In this document: positions 35,395-45,188 of the stretch, one piece after another
Layout: each line of letters begins with the position of its first letter
Numbering within the stretch: the stretch's first letter is position 1
Notes under the pieces: model-generated
Seen by the model: only the letters and a program-made list of their open reading frames with translations
Database searches by the model: none
What the model was told of the DNA's origin: nothing
Translations under genes and position numbers: made by a program
Source of the DNA: Bacillota bacterium
GTDB taxonomy: Bacteria; Bacillota; Clostridia; Ch29
DNA length: 64,000 nt
Direction: 5' to 3'
Assembly (NCBI GenBank): GCA_013540605.1
Contig: JABVCK010000018.1
Span: 1-64,000, forward strand

Positions 35395-36146
35395 ATGGCA
35401 AGGATTGATAAATATTCGAAGCTGATAACAGTAACCCTGAAATCCAAGCTGTAAAGGAGGCTATTAAGAAAACCAAGGATAAACGGATGTACCAGCGTTA
35501 TATGGTTATACTTTATCACCTTAAAGGATATATCAATGTAGATATATCCAAGATGGTTGACCTATGCCAGCATACGATAGGTACTTACGTTAATAAATAT
35601 AAAGAAAATGGCCTTCCCGGTCGGCACTTGGTCATAGCCCTGGAGCTCCACGCAGGCTTTCTGATGAGCAGGAAGCAAAGCTTGTTGAAGTTATCACAAC
35701 CAAAACACCGGATGAAGTCGGCTACCCAAATAAAAAGAATTGGACTGTCAATATCATTAAGCATTGGGTATTGGATAACTTCGGAGTAGAATACAGCTAT
35801 ACCGGCATGGTAGATGTAATTCACCGGCTAAAACTTAGTTATACCAGACCGACATATACCCTGGCTAAAGCAGACCCGCAGAAACAAGAAGAGTTTAAAC
35901 AAGAGTTTGAGCTTTTAAAAAAATCTTCTTGACGGAAAAATTGACCATCTTCTCTTTGAAGATGAAACGATGATTCGTGATTATCAGGCTATCCAAAAAA
36001 CTTGGTTTCTAAAAGGTAAGCAGCGAATCATCCCCACATACGGCAAGCATGAGGGAGTGAAGCTTATGGGTGTACTTAATTATGAAACAGGGCATGTTTA
36101 CTGCGTCGAGGAAAAGAAATATGATGCTGAAGTCTTTCTATCGTAA
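35395..36146 (+). pseudogene. IS630-family transposase remnant
   Basis: Scattered over three frames: MARIDKYSK at 35395, an HTH-like stretch (YMVILYHLKGYINVDISKMVD), then ADPQKQEEFKQEFELLKK and LLFEDETMIRDYQAIQKTW, the last holding the DE of the IS630 catalytic core. It ends in KYDAEVFLS, where the final catalytic part is missing. Several frameshifts and a truncated 3' end make it non-functional. The gap 35237-35394 holds no gene. Confidence 0.78.
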
Positions 36147-36221
36147 TCTATATAGTTTGTAATTTTTATAACTATTTTATTAACAACAAATCAGTGTGTT
36201 AAAAAACTGCTTGCTTGACAC

Positions 36222-36247
36222 AAAAAAAACACGCCTTATCGACGTGT
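36222..36247 (-). terminator. Terminator of rnpB
   Basis: On the minus strand AACACG and CGTGTT pair around TCGATAAGG and run into eight T residues, 10 nt after the end of the RNase P RNA. Confidence 0.85.
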
Positions 36248-36256
36248 TCATTTTCA

Positions 36257-36669
36257 ACGAGTAAGTCTATAAGCCGAGTTCTGTATTAGATGGTCATCTA
36301 TCTAGGCCTGCTGTTGCCAGCAGGCTCAAGCAACCTACCACGGGGCACGGCGGGCCGCCGCTTTTTTCGCCCCTACTTGGTCTTGCTCCAGATGGGGTTT
36401 ACAGAGCCATGCAGTCACCTGCACGCTGGTGAGCTCTTACCTCACCTTTCCACCCTTACCCGGCACTTAACTGAACACAGCATATGCATCTTGCTGCAAT
36501 CCGGATATATTTATGCTTCTACTATGCTTAGTTAAGTGCCGGGCGGTATATTTCTGTTGCACTTTCCTTGGAGTCGCCTCCACCGGGTATTACCCGGCAC
36601 CCTGCCCTATGGAGCTCGGACTTTCCTCGTTGGCCCGGACGGGCCCCCGCGACCATCCGACTTACTCGT
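36257..36669 (-). ncRNA. rnpB: RNase P RNA (bacterial type)
   Basis: The catalytic RNA that matures tRNA 5' ends. Hallmarks on the minus strand are GAGGAAAGTCCGAGCTCC, GGCAGGGTGCCGGGTAATAC, AAAGTGCAACAGAAA, GGTGAGGTAAGAGCTCACC and the terminal ACTCGGCTTATAGAC. The ends pair as helix P1 (ACGAGTAAGTC / GACTTACTCGT), which sets the boundaries at about 413 nt. ORFs predicted across it on the plus strand are spurious. Confidence 0.95.
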
Positions 36670-36698
36670 CATATTTATTTTTTATCAACGCAAAAGAT

Positions 36699-36728
36699 AT
36701 TGTAGCATATTCGGATGTTTTATGTCAA
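36699..36728 (-). promoter_or_regulatory. Promoter of rnpB
   Basis: TTGACA (36723-36728) and TACAAT (36699-36704) with an 18-nt spacer lie about 30 nt upstream of helix P1 and directly after the RNase H stop codon. Confidence 0.8.
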
Positions 36729-36729
36729 C

Positions 36730-37146
36730 TTAAACTATCTGGTCGTCTTTGCTATCCATTCCTCGGTTGGCAAGTTTATCAGCAAGCTTATTGTTTTCCC
36801 TTCTCACGTGCCTTATCGAGTATTTCTCAAACTTATCAAGGTATGCCTTGACGATACCGTACAAAGGAATCAATCCCTCGTTCTTTACTTTGTACTCACC
36901 ATTTACCTGCTTAACTACGAGCTCGCTGTCCAAATAAATCTCCACGGATTTTGCATTGAGCGTCAGGGCCTCTTCCAGTGCCCTGACCAGCGCGTAGTAT
37001 TCCGCAATGTTATTGGTCTGTGTGCCTATGTACCGGCTGATTTCTGCAACCAGGTTCTCCTCTTCATCGAAAATTGCTATTCCTATTCCGGCATCGCCGG
37101 GATTCCCGCGCGAGCCTCCGTCCGTATATATGATTAGTTTATCCAT
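36730..37146 (-). CDS. Ribonuclease HI family protein
   Basis: A 138-residue RNase H domain that cuts the RNA strand of RNA-DNA hybrids. The DEDD residues are visible: D in YTDGGSRGNPG, E in NNIAEYYAL, D in YLDSELVV and D in NKLADKLAN. It is the compact form without a hybrid-binding domain. The start at 37146 follows GGGGG; the track's 15 earlier codons are upstream leader. It precedes rnpB and follows the zinc-ribbon gene. Confidence 0.9.
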   Translation of the reverse strand: MDKLIIYTDGGSRGNPGDAGIGIAIFDEEENLVAEISRYIGTQTNNIAEYYALVRALEEALTLNAKSVEIYLDSELVVKQVNGEYKVKNEGLIPLYGIVKAYLDKFEKYSIRHVRRENNKLADKLANRGMDSKDDQIV

Positions 37147-37157
37147 TGTTACCCCCG

Positions 37158-37877
37158 TTATTCCGATCTCATATATAGTATTCTGCCACATGTCTCACAG
37201 TTCAGTATTTCTTCATCCTTCAGCCGTTCCATGCCTATAACCAAAATTTCCATGTGGCATCCGCTGCATTTCCCGTCTTCTATGGGCACAACCGCAGACT
37301 GTACTCCTAATCTTACCCTTTTGTATCTATCCATAACCCTATCTTCTATCTTATATACCAATTTTTCCCTGCTTTTACTAAGCACTTCGAGTTCTGCTTT
37401 GGCTTTTTCTTCTCCTCTCGAATATTTTTCCTTTAACTCATTAAAACTATTTTTGTATTTGAGAAGCTTTTTTTTGCTCTCTTTAATCTGGCCTTCCAGG
37501 CTCTTCCTCTCGTCTTCGCACACCTTGCAGATATTTTCAAGAGCCTGTATATTCCTCTGCATTTCTTCCAGGTTCTTCTGCATGCCCTCAAGCTGTTTGG
37601 CATTTGAGATGCTTCCGCTATAGAGCTTCTCTTCTGACTTCTGATAATTGTTTTTCAATTCTTCGGCCTTTGCCCTGTTGCTTCTTGCAGTTTTTATTGT
37701 TTCTCTGAGGTCTGCTTCGTTTTTATCCAGCAAATTCTTTTCCTCGTCAAACCTGCTTTTAATTTCCCTGAGTTTATGTTTGCCGCTATACATGCTAATC
37801 TCTTTTTCAAGTTCACCGATCCTGCTGTCTATCTTTTGCAGTTCCCATAAAAGGTCAATTTGCCTCATTAGAACCAT
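37158..37877 (-). CDS. Coiled-coil zinc-ribbon protein (CdsZ/DUF164-like)
   Basis: A 239-residue protein. Residues 1-175 form a long coiled coil rich in K/E. The C-terminus is a C4 zinc ribbon (GKCSGCHMEI, then LNCETCGRIL). The family is widespread next to Nif3-like genes; its function is not settled, with ribosome- or metal-linked roles suggested. The ATG at 37877 follows GGAGAGG, and the gene begins 30 nt after the Nif3-like stop. Confidence 0.85.
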   Translation of the reverse strand: MVLMRQIDLLWELQKIDSRIGELEKEISMYSGKHKLREIKSRFDEEKNLLDKNEADLRETIKTARSNRAKAEELKNNYQKSEEKLYSGSISNAKQLEGMQKNLEEMQRNIQALENICKVCEDERKSLEGQIKESKKKLLKYKNSFNELKEKYSRGEEKAKAELEVLSKSREKLVYKIEDRVMDRYKRVRLGVQSAVVPIEDGKCSGCHMEILVIGMERLKDEEILNCETCGRILYMRSE

Positions 37878-37906
37878 CAACTCCTCTCCAAAACCTGGAA
37901 TACAAG

Positions 37907-39025
37907 TCAAACTAAAACAAATGGATCGATATCTACCCCGGATGCTATTACATCGATTCCTACGTTCATGTCCTTAGCTTCTCCTTCGATATGCCCTTTA
38001 ATTATATCAACCACCACTTTCTCTGTCCCATAGTGTCCTGCATCCACTACCGCCATACCTAATCCGATGGCCTTATGGGCATCATGGTACTTGATATCCC
38101 CTGTAAGGTAAACATCGGCACCCTTGGAAGCTGCTTCCTCTATTAAACTTCCTCCGCTTCCTCCGCACAGGGCAACCCTTAGGACCTTTTTATCCAGTTT
38201 GCCTGAACATCTTACATACTTTAACTCCAATGCTTCTTTAACCCTCTCAGCAAACTCCTCAAGAGTCATCTCCTTCTCAAGTTTGCCCACTCTACCCAGA
38301 CCGTAACCCTTCCTGGCGTTTTTAAGGCCGTATATGTCGTAAGCCACTTCCTCATAGGGGTGTGCTTTCAGCATCGCCCCTAAAACCTTTGAGGTGATCT
38401 CCTCAGGAACTATTGTCTCCAGCCTGATTTCTTCCACTCTTTCTAAAGCTCCCTGTTGACCTATGAAAGGGTTGGTGCTTTCTCCGGGCATGAATGTTCC
38501 CGTTCCTTTCACCTGGAAGGCGCAATGGCTGTAGTTCCCGATCCATCCTGCCCCTGCTTCAGCCATCGCTGTCCTCACATCCTCTTCATATCCCACCGGC
38601 ACAAATACCACTATCTTGTTAAAGCATCTCTTATCCGTCACCTGTAGAGTTTCTACATCCTTAAGGTTTATCCTTTGGGCAAGCATGTGGTTGATTCCGC
38701 CTGGAGCGCTGTCCAGGTTTGTATGAGCGCAATACAGGACTATATCGTTTTTTATGAGCATAGATGCAACCCTCCCCGTGAAGCTGTCCTCCCTTAGTGT
38801 TTTAACCGAGTCGAACAGGAACGGGTGGTGGGTCACTATCATATCAGCCCGCTTCTTTACTGCCTCTTCTGCCACCTCCTCCAAGAGGTCAACGGCCACG
38901 AGTATCCTCTTTACTCTTTTTTCGGGGCTGCCGATCTGAAGCCCAACGTTGTCCCACTTTTCCGCCAGGGACTCCGGCGCCAGTTTATCCAGCATCTCAA
39001 TGATGGTTTTGCATGCCAATGACAT
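37907..39025 (-). CDS. Nif3-like dinuclear metal-centre hexameric protein
   Basis: A 372-residue YqfO/NIF3 family protein, with a NIF3 domain split by a PII-like insert (residues about 130-235, KIVVFVPVGYEEDVR.. HPYEEVAYDIYGL). Metal ligands are in VTHHPFLFD, HTNLD (with APGG following) and DAGHYGTEK. It is proposed to act as a GTP cyclohydrolase-like or metal-chaperone enzyme; the true role is unclear. It is directly downstream of the YigZ gene and upstream of the zinc-ribbon gene, a common clostridial order. Confidence 0.92.
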   Translation of the reverse strand: MSLACKTIIEMLDKLAPESLAEKWDNVGLQIGSPEKRVKRILVAVDLLEEVAEEAVKKRADMIVTHHPFLFDSVKTLREDSFTGRVASMLIKNDIVLYCAHTNLDSAPGGINHMLAQRINLKDVETLQVTDKRCFNKIVVFVPVGYEEDVRTAMAEAGAGWIGNYSHCAFQVKGTGTFMPGESTNPFIGQQGALERVEEIRLETIVPEEITSKVLGAMLKAHPYEEVAYDIYGLKNARKGYGLGRVGKLEKEMTLEEFAERVKEALELKYVRCSGKLDKKVLRVALCGGSGGSLIEEAASKGADVYLTGDIKYHDAHKAIGLGMAVVDAGHYGTEKVVVDIIKGHIEGEAKDMNVGIDVIASGVDIDPFVLV

Positions 39026-39031
39026 GGAGGT

Positions 39032-39673
39032 TCACCTCCGCTGACTTATTTCAACATACTCCTCGCCTGCAAACCTTGCTTCTGCCTGCCCGTTTGTCAG
39101 GTTTGCAACCCAATCGTTGAACCTTGCTTCCTCTCCCGACGTTACATATACGTACATCTTGACCTTTTCCAGGTACTGGGTTTCTTTAGCCATATACGGT
39201 GAACTCCCCAACTCGTTTTCCACCTTGCCGAGCCACGGGTAATCCATCTCAATGCTCATTATGCTCATCAGCTTTCGCTCCACGACGCCGGCCGCATCTA
39301 TGCCCTCCGCGGCAGCCCTGCCGTACGCCCTTATAAGCCCACCGGCACCCAGCTTTATTCCCCCGAAGTACCTTGTTACCACAACAACGGTATCCTTAAG
39401 ATCCCTTTTCCGTATTACTTCCAGAATAGGCACCCCTGCGGTGCCGCCCGGCTCGCCGTCATCATTTGCCTTCTGTATGTGGCTATGCTCTCCTATTACA
39501 TACGCAAAGCAGTTGTGGGATGCATCCCAGTACTTCTTTTTAATGGATTTGATGAAGCCCTGGGCCTCCTCCTCGGTGGACGCCCGTGTTACCTGGGCAA
39601 TGAACCTGGACTTTTGTATAACGATCTCCTGCTCTCCGTAACCTTTTACTGTAAAATAGGAGGTTAACTGCAA
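39032..39673 (-). CDS. YigZ/IMPACT family protein
   Basis: A 213-residue protein with the UPF0029/IMPACT N-terminal domain (KKKYWDASHNCFAYVIG, NDDGEPGGTAGVPILEV, VTRYFGGIKLGAGGLIRAY) and a C-terminal DUF1949-type domain. Bacterial YigZ is linked to translation or ribosome stress, but its activity is unsettled. I take the TTG at 39673 as start because GGGAGGTG lies 8 nt upstream. It then overlaps the trmK end by 10 nt. The track's start 42 nt earlier lies inside trmK. Confidence 0.87.
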   Translation of the reverse strand: MQLTSYFTVKGYGEQEIVIQKSRFIAQVTRASTEEEAQGFIKSIKKKYWDASHNCFAYVIGEHSHIQKANDDGEPGGTAGVPILEVIRKRDLKDTVVVVTRYFGGIKLGAGGLIRAYGRAAAEGIDAAGVVERKLMSIMSIEMDYPWLGKVENELGSSPYMAKETQYLEKVKMYVYVTSGEEARFNDWVANLTNGQAEARFAGEEYVEISQRR

Positions 39674-40356
39674 GTCTCCATCACCTCCCGGTACCGCCTG
39701 ATTCTTTCCAAACACTCCCGCCGTCTTTCCTGCCCTTCTTCTGTGCAGGCATCTTCCAGATTGCTGACGATATCTGAGAGTTCCTTAATCTTCTTTCGGG
39801 CCAGCTCGGGTAGCAGCGGATCTCCCTTTTCAATTAGCCTTCTTCCCACTTCGAAGTAAAAACTGTCGTCTTCCTTCTGCTCCCCATGGACAGCAGCCAT
39901 TACCTGATAGATTTTTTCTTTCTCTCTCACCAGGCACTCATCCTCTATTGCAAACCGGTTTTCCAGCAACCATTTCCTGACTACTTCATGGGCATTCATA
40001 GGCTGCAGCAGCAGCTTGGCTGCCTTCTCCAGAACACCGGCCCCATCCTTCAATATGTTCCTTATAAGAACACCGCCCATTCCGGCTATAATAACGGTAT
40101 CAACTTCACCGGGCTTTAGAACTTCCAGGCCGTTTCCAAGGCGTGTTTCCACCTTGTCTTGCAGTCCCATGGCTTCCACCAGTTCCACCGCTTTGCTAAG
40201 CGAACCACGGCTCACATCCGTTACCACCGCTCCTATCGCCCTTCCTGTTTTTATTAGGTAAACAGGAAGGTAGCCGTGATCGGTACCGATATCCGCTATC
40301 CTGCTCCCCGGTGGCACCATATCCGCAATAGCCTTCAGGCGGGGGTTCAGCTTCAT
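39664..40356 (-). CDS. trmK: tRNA (adenine(22)-N(1))-methyltransferase
   Basis: A 230-residue SAM methyltransferase of the TrmK family, modifying A22 of tRNAs. Motif I is IADIGTDHGYLPVYLI, and the family-specific VDTVIIAGMGGVLIRNIL and LLQPMNAHEVVRKWLLEN are present. A coiled C-terminal tail follows. It overlaps the HAD gene by 4 nt. The position downstream of rpoD matches Bacillus and clostridial genomes. Confidence 0.92.
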   Translation of the reverse strand: MKLNPRLKAIADMVPPGSRIADIGTDHGYLPVYLIKTGRAIGAVVTDVSRGSLSKAVELVEAMGLQDKVETRLGNGLEVLKPGEVDTVIIAGMGGVLIRNILKDGAGVLEKAAKLLLQPMNAHEVVRKWLLENRFAIEDECLVREKEKIYQVMAAVHGEQKEDDSFYFEVGRRLIEKGDPLLPELARKKIKELSDIVSNLEDACTEEGQERRRECLERIRRYREVMETCS

Positions 40357-41081
40357 CGTCCATTCCCCGCTATTTCGGGAAGTCTCTCAACCAGGTCATA
40401 CAGGTCCCGGTAACTCCCCCTGTAATCCACCGGAGGAATGTCCGCATTACGGCTTATTATGTAGTCCTCCAGAAGAAACGTCTTCATACCCAGCCTGTGG
40501 GCAATCATATCCTCTTCCACATCGTTGCCTACCATCATACAGCATTCCGGTTCCTTGTTAATCATTTCCATAATCTCCTTGTAGTATTCAATCCGGGGTT
40601 TGCAGTAGTGCATAATCTCAAAGGCCGTTATTAGTTTAAAGACATCCACATCAATATTCGCCCATCGGACACGCTCTTCTATGGCTATCTGAGGGAACAG
40701 GGGATTCGTGGCCAGCACAACATCATACCCTTTTTTTGTAAGCACAGTAATAATGTCTTTACAGAGAGGCTGTTCACAGGCCGCTGCCTTCAGTCCCTTG
40801 AATTCGTTTGAGTAAAACTCGCCGAACCTTTCCATCAGGTGAGTAATATCGAATCCCAGCAAACGGGAAAACTCCTCTTCAAAGGCCTGCTGGTTAGTCT
40901 TGTGGGGCTCAGTGTTTTCAATCATATAGTTTGTCGCCAGCATAATGTTCTTAACAAAAGCCTTTGGCTCCATAACATCATAGAACTTTTTTCCCACTGC
41001 TTCAAAATACGCTTTCATGAATTTTTCAATGTCCATCGGCAGCAATGTACCGTCAAGGTCGAACAGTATTGTATCTATCAC
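40353..41081 (-). CDS. HAD-family hydrolase
   Basis: A 242-residue haloacid-dehalogenase-like phosphatase: motif I ILFDLDGTLLPMD, motif II VLATNP, motif III lysine near HYCKPRIEYY and motif IV CMMVGNDVEEDMIAHRLGM. A helical cap lies between motifs I and II. The GTG start at 41081 has AGGAGG 7 nt upstream. The substrate is unknown. Confidence 0.9.
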   Translation of the reverse strand: MIDTILFDLDGTLLPMDIEKFMKAYFEAVGKKFYDVMEPKAFVKNIMLATNYMIENTEPHKTNQQAFEEEFSRLLGFDITHLMERFGEFYSNEFKGLKAAACEQPLCKDIITVLTKKGYDVVLATNPLFPQIAIEERVRWANIDVDVFKLITAFEIMHYCKPRIEYYKEIMEMINKEPECCMMVGNDVEEDMIAHRLGMKTFLLEDYIISRNADIPPVDYRGSYRDLYDLVERLPEIAGNGR

Positions 41082-41222
41082 TTGGCATCCTCCTGTAATG
41101 CAATAATTTTATCTATACTCTAATTCTACATTCATTTAAAAGAATTGGCAACTAAGGCAGTCTATTCAAAGCGTATTTTGCAGCAGAAAAGGAAAACTAA
41201 AGATTGATAGGAGGCAAATCGC

Positions 41223-41390
41223 ATGGACGACAGCAACGAAAAAACAAAAGAGAAAGAGCGTATCCCACTGCCGAAATACGGTTGGGGAGGTTCGACTCCC
41301 GGATGGGAGGAAAATACGGAAAAGGTCGCGCGGCTGGGGGAAATCAACAAACTGCTGGATAAAAGGTCAGGGGACACACCGCTGCTTTAA
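41223..41390 (+). CDS. Small 55-residue protein, unknown
   Basis: Too short for the track. It has an ideal AGGAGG ribosome binding site 8 nt before the ATG. The sequence is charged at the start (MDDSNEKTKEKERIPLP) and has a tryptophan/glycine patch (KYGWGGSTPGWEENTEKV). The last residues (SGDTPLL) and the stop come from a GGGGACACACC repeat, so the native end may have been replaced. I do not recognise a family. Confidence 0.5.
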   Translation: MDDSNEKTKEKERIPLPKYGWGGSTPGWEENTEKVARLGEINKLLDKRSGDTPLL

Positions 41391-41476
41391 CGGAAAGGGG
41401 ACACACCTTCACTTTGGAGCTATGCTCCTGGGAGGGAGGAATGTCCCCGATGTATTCCTTGCCGCGGAATGTCCCC
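41370..41476. repeat. GGGGACACACC/GGAATGTCCCC repeat, copy 1
   Basis: About 107 bp containing GGGGACACACCGCTGCTTTA, a second GGGGACACACC, a GGAGCTATGCTCC-type core and GGAATGTCCCC ends. Strongly similar units are at 51675-51784 and 53238-53372. Confidence 0.8.
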
Positions 41477-41513
41477 AATAAAAAACGCGAGAGCCAGATT
41501 AAATGAAACTCAT

Positions 41514-41555
41514 ACTAGTTGGTAGTTCGTAGTTGGTAGATCACTGGCAACTGCG
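41514..41555. repeat. AGTTGGTAGTTCGTAG repeat, copy 1
   Basis: TAGTTGGTAGTTCGTAGTTG followed by GTAGATCACTGGCAACTG. The same words recur, mostly in reverse complement, at 52605-52792 and 54196-54292. Confidence 0.7.
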
Positions 41556-41579
41556 CAAAAGGAATGTCCCCCAATAAAT

Positions 41580-41605
41580 AAAAAAGCACTTTGGCAAGTG
41601 CTTTT
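41580..41605 (-). terminator. Terminator after the tRNA genes
   Basis: AAAAGCACTT and AAGTGCTTTT pair around a 4-nt loop, followed on the minus strand by a T run, 2 nt after the tRNA-Met CCA end. Confidence 0.85.
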
Positions 41606-41606
41606 G

Positions 41607-41682
41607 TGGTGGGCCTTCAGGGATTCGAACCCCGGACCGACCGGTTATGAGCCGGTTGCTCTACCAACTGAGCTAAAGGCCC
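41607..41682 (-). tRNA. tRNA-Met (CAT)
   Basis: A 76-nt cloverleaf with encoded CCA: acceptor GGGCCTT/AAGGCCC, D arm GCTC..GAGC, anticodon loop CTCATAA, T arm ending GGTTCGAATCC. The 5' end and D loop fit elongator tRNA-Met; a lysidine-modified tRNA-Ile2 also has a CAT anticodon and cannot be fully excluded. Confidence 0.88.
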
Positions 41683-41687
41683 GAATA

Positions 41688-41763
41688 TGGCTCCTCAGGC
41701 TGGATTCGAACCAGCAACCCCTCGGTTAACAGCCGAGTGCTCCACCGTTGAGCTACTGAGGAA
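41688..41763 (-). tRNA. tRNA-Asn (GTT)
   Basis: A 76-nt cloverleaf with encoded CCA: acceptor TTCCTCA/TGAGGAG, anticodon stem CTCGG/CCGAG with loop CTGTTAA, T loop GGTTCGAATCC. It is 5 nt upstream of the tRNA-Met, in one transcript. Confidence 0.93.
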
Positions 41764-41780
41764 TAGGGTTAACAATATAT

Positions 41781-41808
41781 ATTATACACGTTAATATATA
41801 GTTGTCAA
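41781..41808 (-). promoter_or_regulatory. Promoter of the tRNA-Asn/tRNA-Met transcript
   Basis: TTGACA (41803-41808) and TATAAT (41781-41786) match consensus exactly with a 16-nt spacer, about 18 nt before the tRNA-Asn 5' end. Confidence 0.87.
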
Positions 41809-41836
41809 CCGATAAATTGCTGCTAATTCATAGTAA

Positions 41837-42964
41837 TTATTCTAGGTAGTCTTTGAGTTTCTTACTCCGACTAGGGTGCCTTAGTTTCCTTAAGGCCTTG
41901 GCTTCTATCTGCCTTATTCTCTCCCTGGTTACGTTAAATTCCTTTCCTACTTCCTCAAGGGTCCTTACCCTGCCGTCATCCAGGCCGAACCTAAGCCTGA
42001 GAACCTTTTCTTCCCTTGGTGTAAGGGTATCCAGAACATCCACCAGCTGCTCCCTGAGCATGGTAAATGCAGCTGCCTCTGCGGGTGCAGGTGCATCGTC
42101 ATCGGGTATAAAATCACCCAGGTGACTATCTTCTTCTTCTCCAATAGGTGTTTCAAGGGATACTGGCTCCTGGGCGATTTTTAGTATCTCCCGTACCTTC
42201 TCCTCCGACAGCCCCATTTCATCTGCTATCTCTTCGGGCAGCGGCTCCCTCCCCAGTTCCTGCAAAAGCTGCCTTGATACTCTTATAAGCTTGTTAATCG
42301 TTTCAACCATATGCACCGGTATCCTGATCGTTCTAGCCTGGTCGGCAATCGCCCTCGTTATTGCCTGCCTTATCCACCAGGTTGCATAGGTGCTAAACTT
42401 ATACCCTTTTCTATAGTCAAACTTCTCTACTGCTTTAATCAACCCCAGGTTTCCCTCCTGGATTAGGTCAAGAAAAAGCATTCCCCTTCCAACGTATCGT
42501 TTAGCTATGCTGACGACCAATCTCAGGTTGGCTTCCGCCAGCTTTCTTTTCGCTTCTTCTTCCCCGTTTTCTATCCTCTTTGCAAGCTCAATCTCCTCAT
42601 CCGCTGTCAAAAGGGGTATCTTCCCTATCTCCTTAAGATACATCCTCACCGGGTCATCAATATTTACTCCTTCGGGAACCGTGATTTCACCACTGTCTAT
42701 GTCTTCCAGTTCGTCCTCATGCACTATGTCATTTCCCAAATCTTCATCCCCGATAATGTCAATCCCCATCTCATCAAGATTGTCGTATATCTTTTCTATC
42801 TGTTCAGGATCAAGCTCAATCTCCTCAAGGGTATCCATTATTTCTTTATAGGTAAGCATACCCTTGCTTTTCCCCTTCTCAATGAGTTCCTTTACCCCAT
42901 CAATCTTGTCTTCACTAAGCTCTAATTTCTTGTTATTCTCTTTGGATGCATTTTCGATCTTCAT
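41837..42964 (-). CDS. rpoD: RNA polymerase primary sigma factor RpoD (SigA)
   Basis: A 375-residue housekeeping sigma. Region 1.1 is N-terminal; region 1.2 has [16 protein letters not shown]; region 2 has [31 protein letters not shown] and [17 protein letters not shown] (the -10 reader); region 3 follows; region 4 has [24 protein letters not shown]. The downstream ATG (42964) is better spaced from GGGAGGGG than the first. It forms the conserved dnaG-rpoD unit. Confidence 0.97.
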   Translation of the reverse strand: MKIENASKENNKKLELSEDKIDGVKELIEKGKSKGMLTYKEIMDTLEEIELDPEQIEKIYDNLDEMGIDIIGDEDLGNDIVHEDELEDIDSGEITVPEGVNIDDPVRMYLKEIGKIPLLTADEEIELAKRIENGEEEAKRKLAEANLRLVVSIAKRYVGRGMLFLDLIQEGNLGLIKAVEKFDYRKGYKFSTYATWWIRQAITRAIADQARTIRIPVHMVETINKLIRVSRQLLQELGREPLPEEIADEMGLSEEKVREILKIAQEPVSLETPIGEEEDSHLGDFIPDDDAPAPAEAAAFTMLREQLVDVLDTLTPREEKVLRLRFGLDDGRVRTLEEVGKEFNVTRERIRQIEAKALRKLRHPSRSKKLKDYLE

Positions 42965-42992
42965 TGGCATCCCCTCCCTTCTGTACAGCCCT

Positions 42993-44813
42993 CTACAAGC
43001 CCCTTAAATTTTTCTGTATATCAACAAATTCTGACCAGTATTTTTCAAGTGCGGTTTCCTCCTCCTGTGTCCTGTCGGCTTTTGATGCGAGCCTGTCAAT
43101 CTCACTCTTAAGCTTCATACCCCTTGTCTTATATTTATGAATACGGATAGTCCGTATGCAATCCTCAACCAATTTCCCAGCTTCTCCCCCATCCAGCGGC
43201 AGCTCTGCATCTATCACAGCCACCACCCTGTTTATCTCTTCCTGGTCATGAAAAAAATTGACCAGGTCTGCCGGCAGCAATTCTTCATCTATATATTTTG
43301 ACTTTATAATCTTAAACAGGTTCCTGTACAAATCATCTTCAAAATCCTCAGCTTCTATCTTTGATGTTATTTCTTTTCTGAAGTTTGCATCTCTAATCGC
43401 CATAACTAATATATTCTTCTCAGCCTGAATATTTGCAGGTCTGAAAGCAATATTATACTCCTCAGCACTATTATTATGCCTATTTTTACCATATATATTC
43501 CTGTTTTGCCCTTTATCCCTGTTTCTTACCGTTTCGATTTCTTTTCTCAGTGCGCTTTCATACACCTGGACCCTTTGAGAGATTTCCTTCACGTATTCTG
43601 CAAGCTCCAGGCTGCTGTCCAGCCTCGCCAGCAAGGCTGCTGCTTCATGTAAAAAATCAAACTTCTGCTGCCTATCCCTTATGTCGTATTTCCTTTCCAA
43701 AAGCTTTATTTTATAATCCATCAGCGAAGGAGCTTTTCTTACTAGTTCGTAGAAAGCTTCGCTGCCGTAGTTTCGTACAAACTCGTCGGGGTCTTTGCCA
43801 TCCGGCAGTTCTATTATTCTGACTTTGCAGCCAACCGACTGCAGGACATCCATCCCCTTTATGGTTGCCGAATGCCCGGCCGCATCCGAATCATACGCTA
43901 TTACTATATTTCTGCTGTATCTCTTAAGCAGTTCTCCCTGGCTGGGAGTAAAGGCCGTACCCAAAGATGCTACCGAATTTTTTATACCCCTCTGGTGAAG
44001 TGAAATAACATCCATATAGCCTTCAACAACTATTATCTCTCCGCTGTCTGTATGTTTTTTTGCTATATTTAACCCGTACAGGTTGTTCCCCTTTGTAAAG
44101 ACCGGGGTCTCCGGAGAATTGAGATACTTTGGAGTACCGCCCTCCTCGATAGTCCTCCCTCCAAACCCGATTACCCTGCCTCGCACATCGATGATAGGAA
44201 AAATAATCCTGTCCCTGAACCTGTCGTACATACCGCTTCCTGACTTTCTCTCGCTCATCAGCCCCGATATTCCAATGCTTTCCTCTGTAAACCCCTTTGA
44301 TTCCAGGTACTTCAAGAGGTTGTCCCAACCTTCCGGGGCATAACCAAGGCCGAACTCACGTATGGTCTTTACATCCAGCCCCCTGTCCTTCAGGTACTGT
44401 TTTGCCTTTCTGCTTCCTGTCAGGCAGTTCACAAAAAACCGGGCCGCTTCCAGGTTTATTCTGAACAGTTCCTCCTGAAGCTTATACCTTCTGCTGTACC
44501 CGCTGTCAAACTGCTGCTGGGGCAGAGGTATCCTGCTCCTTTCAGCAAGAAATTTGATCGCATCAATGAAATCAAGATTTTCTATGTTCATAACAAAGGT
44601 GATTACGTTTCCTCCCGCTCCGCATCCGAAACAGTGGTACAGCTGTTTTTCTGCGGATATATAGAAGGATGGGGTGTCTTCCCTATGGAAAGGGCATAAC
44701 CCTCTATACCTGTCACCGTTTTTGGATAGCGTCATATATTCGGCGGCGACTTCCACCAGGTCATTGCTTTCCCGGATTTTATTTATAAATTCCTCAGGAA
44801 AACTGTATTTCAT
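42993..44813 (-). CDS. dnaG: DNA primase
   Basis: A 606-residue primase that makes RNA primers at the replication fork. CHC2 zinc ribbon: [11 protein letters not shown] and HCFGCGAGG. The Toprim domain has [15 protein letters not shown] and [13 protein letters not shown] with D-x-D. The C-terminal helicase-binding region follows residue 440. The ATG at 44813 follows AAGGTGG. It lies 28 nt upstream of rpoD. Confidence 0.96.
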   Translation of the reverse strand: MKYSFPEEFINKIRESNDLVEVAAEYMTLSKNGDRYRGLCPFHREDTPSFYISAEKQLYHCFGCGAGGNVITFVMNIENLDFIDAIKFLAERSRIPLPQQQFDSGYSRRYKLQEELFRINLEAARFFVNCLTGSRKAKQYLKDRGLDVKTIREFGLGYAPEGWDNLLKYLESKGFTEESIGISGLMSERKSGSGMYDRFRDRIIFPIIDVRGRVIGFGGRTIEEGGTPKYLNSPETPVFTKGNNLYGLNIAKKHTDSGEIIVVEGYMDVISLHQRGIKNSVASLGTAFTPSQGELLKRYSRNIVIAYDSDAAGHSATIKGMDVLQSVGCKVRIIELPDGKDPDEFVRNYGSEAFYELVRKAPSLMDYKIKLLERKYDIRDRQQKFDFLHEAAALLARLDSSLELAEYVKEISQRVQVYESALRKEIETVRNRDKGQNRNIYGKNRHNNSAEEYNIAFRPANIQAEKNILVMAIRDANFRKEITSKIEAEDFEDDLYRNLFKIIKSKYIDEELLPADLVNFFHDQEEINRVVAVIDAELPLDGGEAGKLVEDCIRTIRIHKYKTRGMKLKSEIDRLASKADRTQEEETALEKYWSEFVDIQKNLRGL

Positions 44814-44822
44814 CTTAACCAC

Positions 44823-45188
44823 CTTTTAAGGGATTATAAAATAGCAATCCCCTCCCCATGCTCCACAGTTTTTAGATAATTCGACACATTTACACTCATT
44901 CCTTCAATAATAAATATTAAAATAATATTACAGAATTATCCTTAGTATTTTAGGCAATAAAATTGGATTATATACCTTTTCCAAAGCAATTGCAATACTC
45001 TATGAACAATTTCTATAAATATTTTCTATAAATATTCCATAATGCTTCTAAATAATCCATTTCTACATGCATGCAGCAAATCCTTCATTTTTTTGTATTA
45101 ATTTTCGAAAATATGTTCGGCTTTGTCCCCTTTCTTAATAAACTGTGGTAAAATATATAGAGTTGAATAAATCAGGGGAGGTATTGCA
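44823..45188. other. Intergenic region between divergent dnaG and the DapA-like gene
   Basis: AT-rich, with no open frame. It must carry the promoters of both operons. On the plus strand TGTGGTAAAAT near 45141 could be an extended -10 for the DapA-like gene. Nothing else stands out. Confidence 0.35.

Noticed and set aside
36290-36851. Plus-strand ORFs over 36290-36851
   Set aside because: They lie mainly over the RNase P RNA gene and are antisense artefacts.
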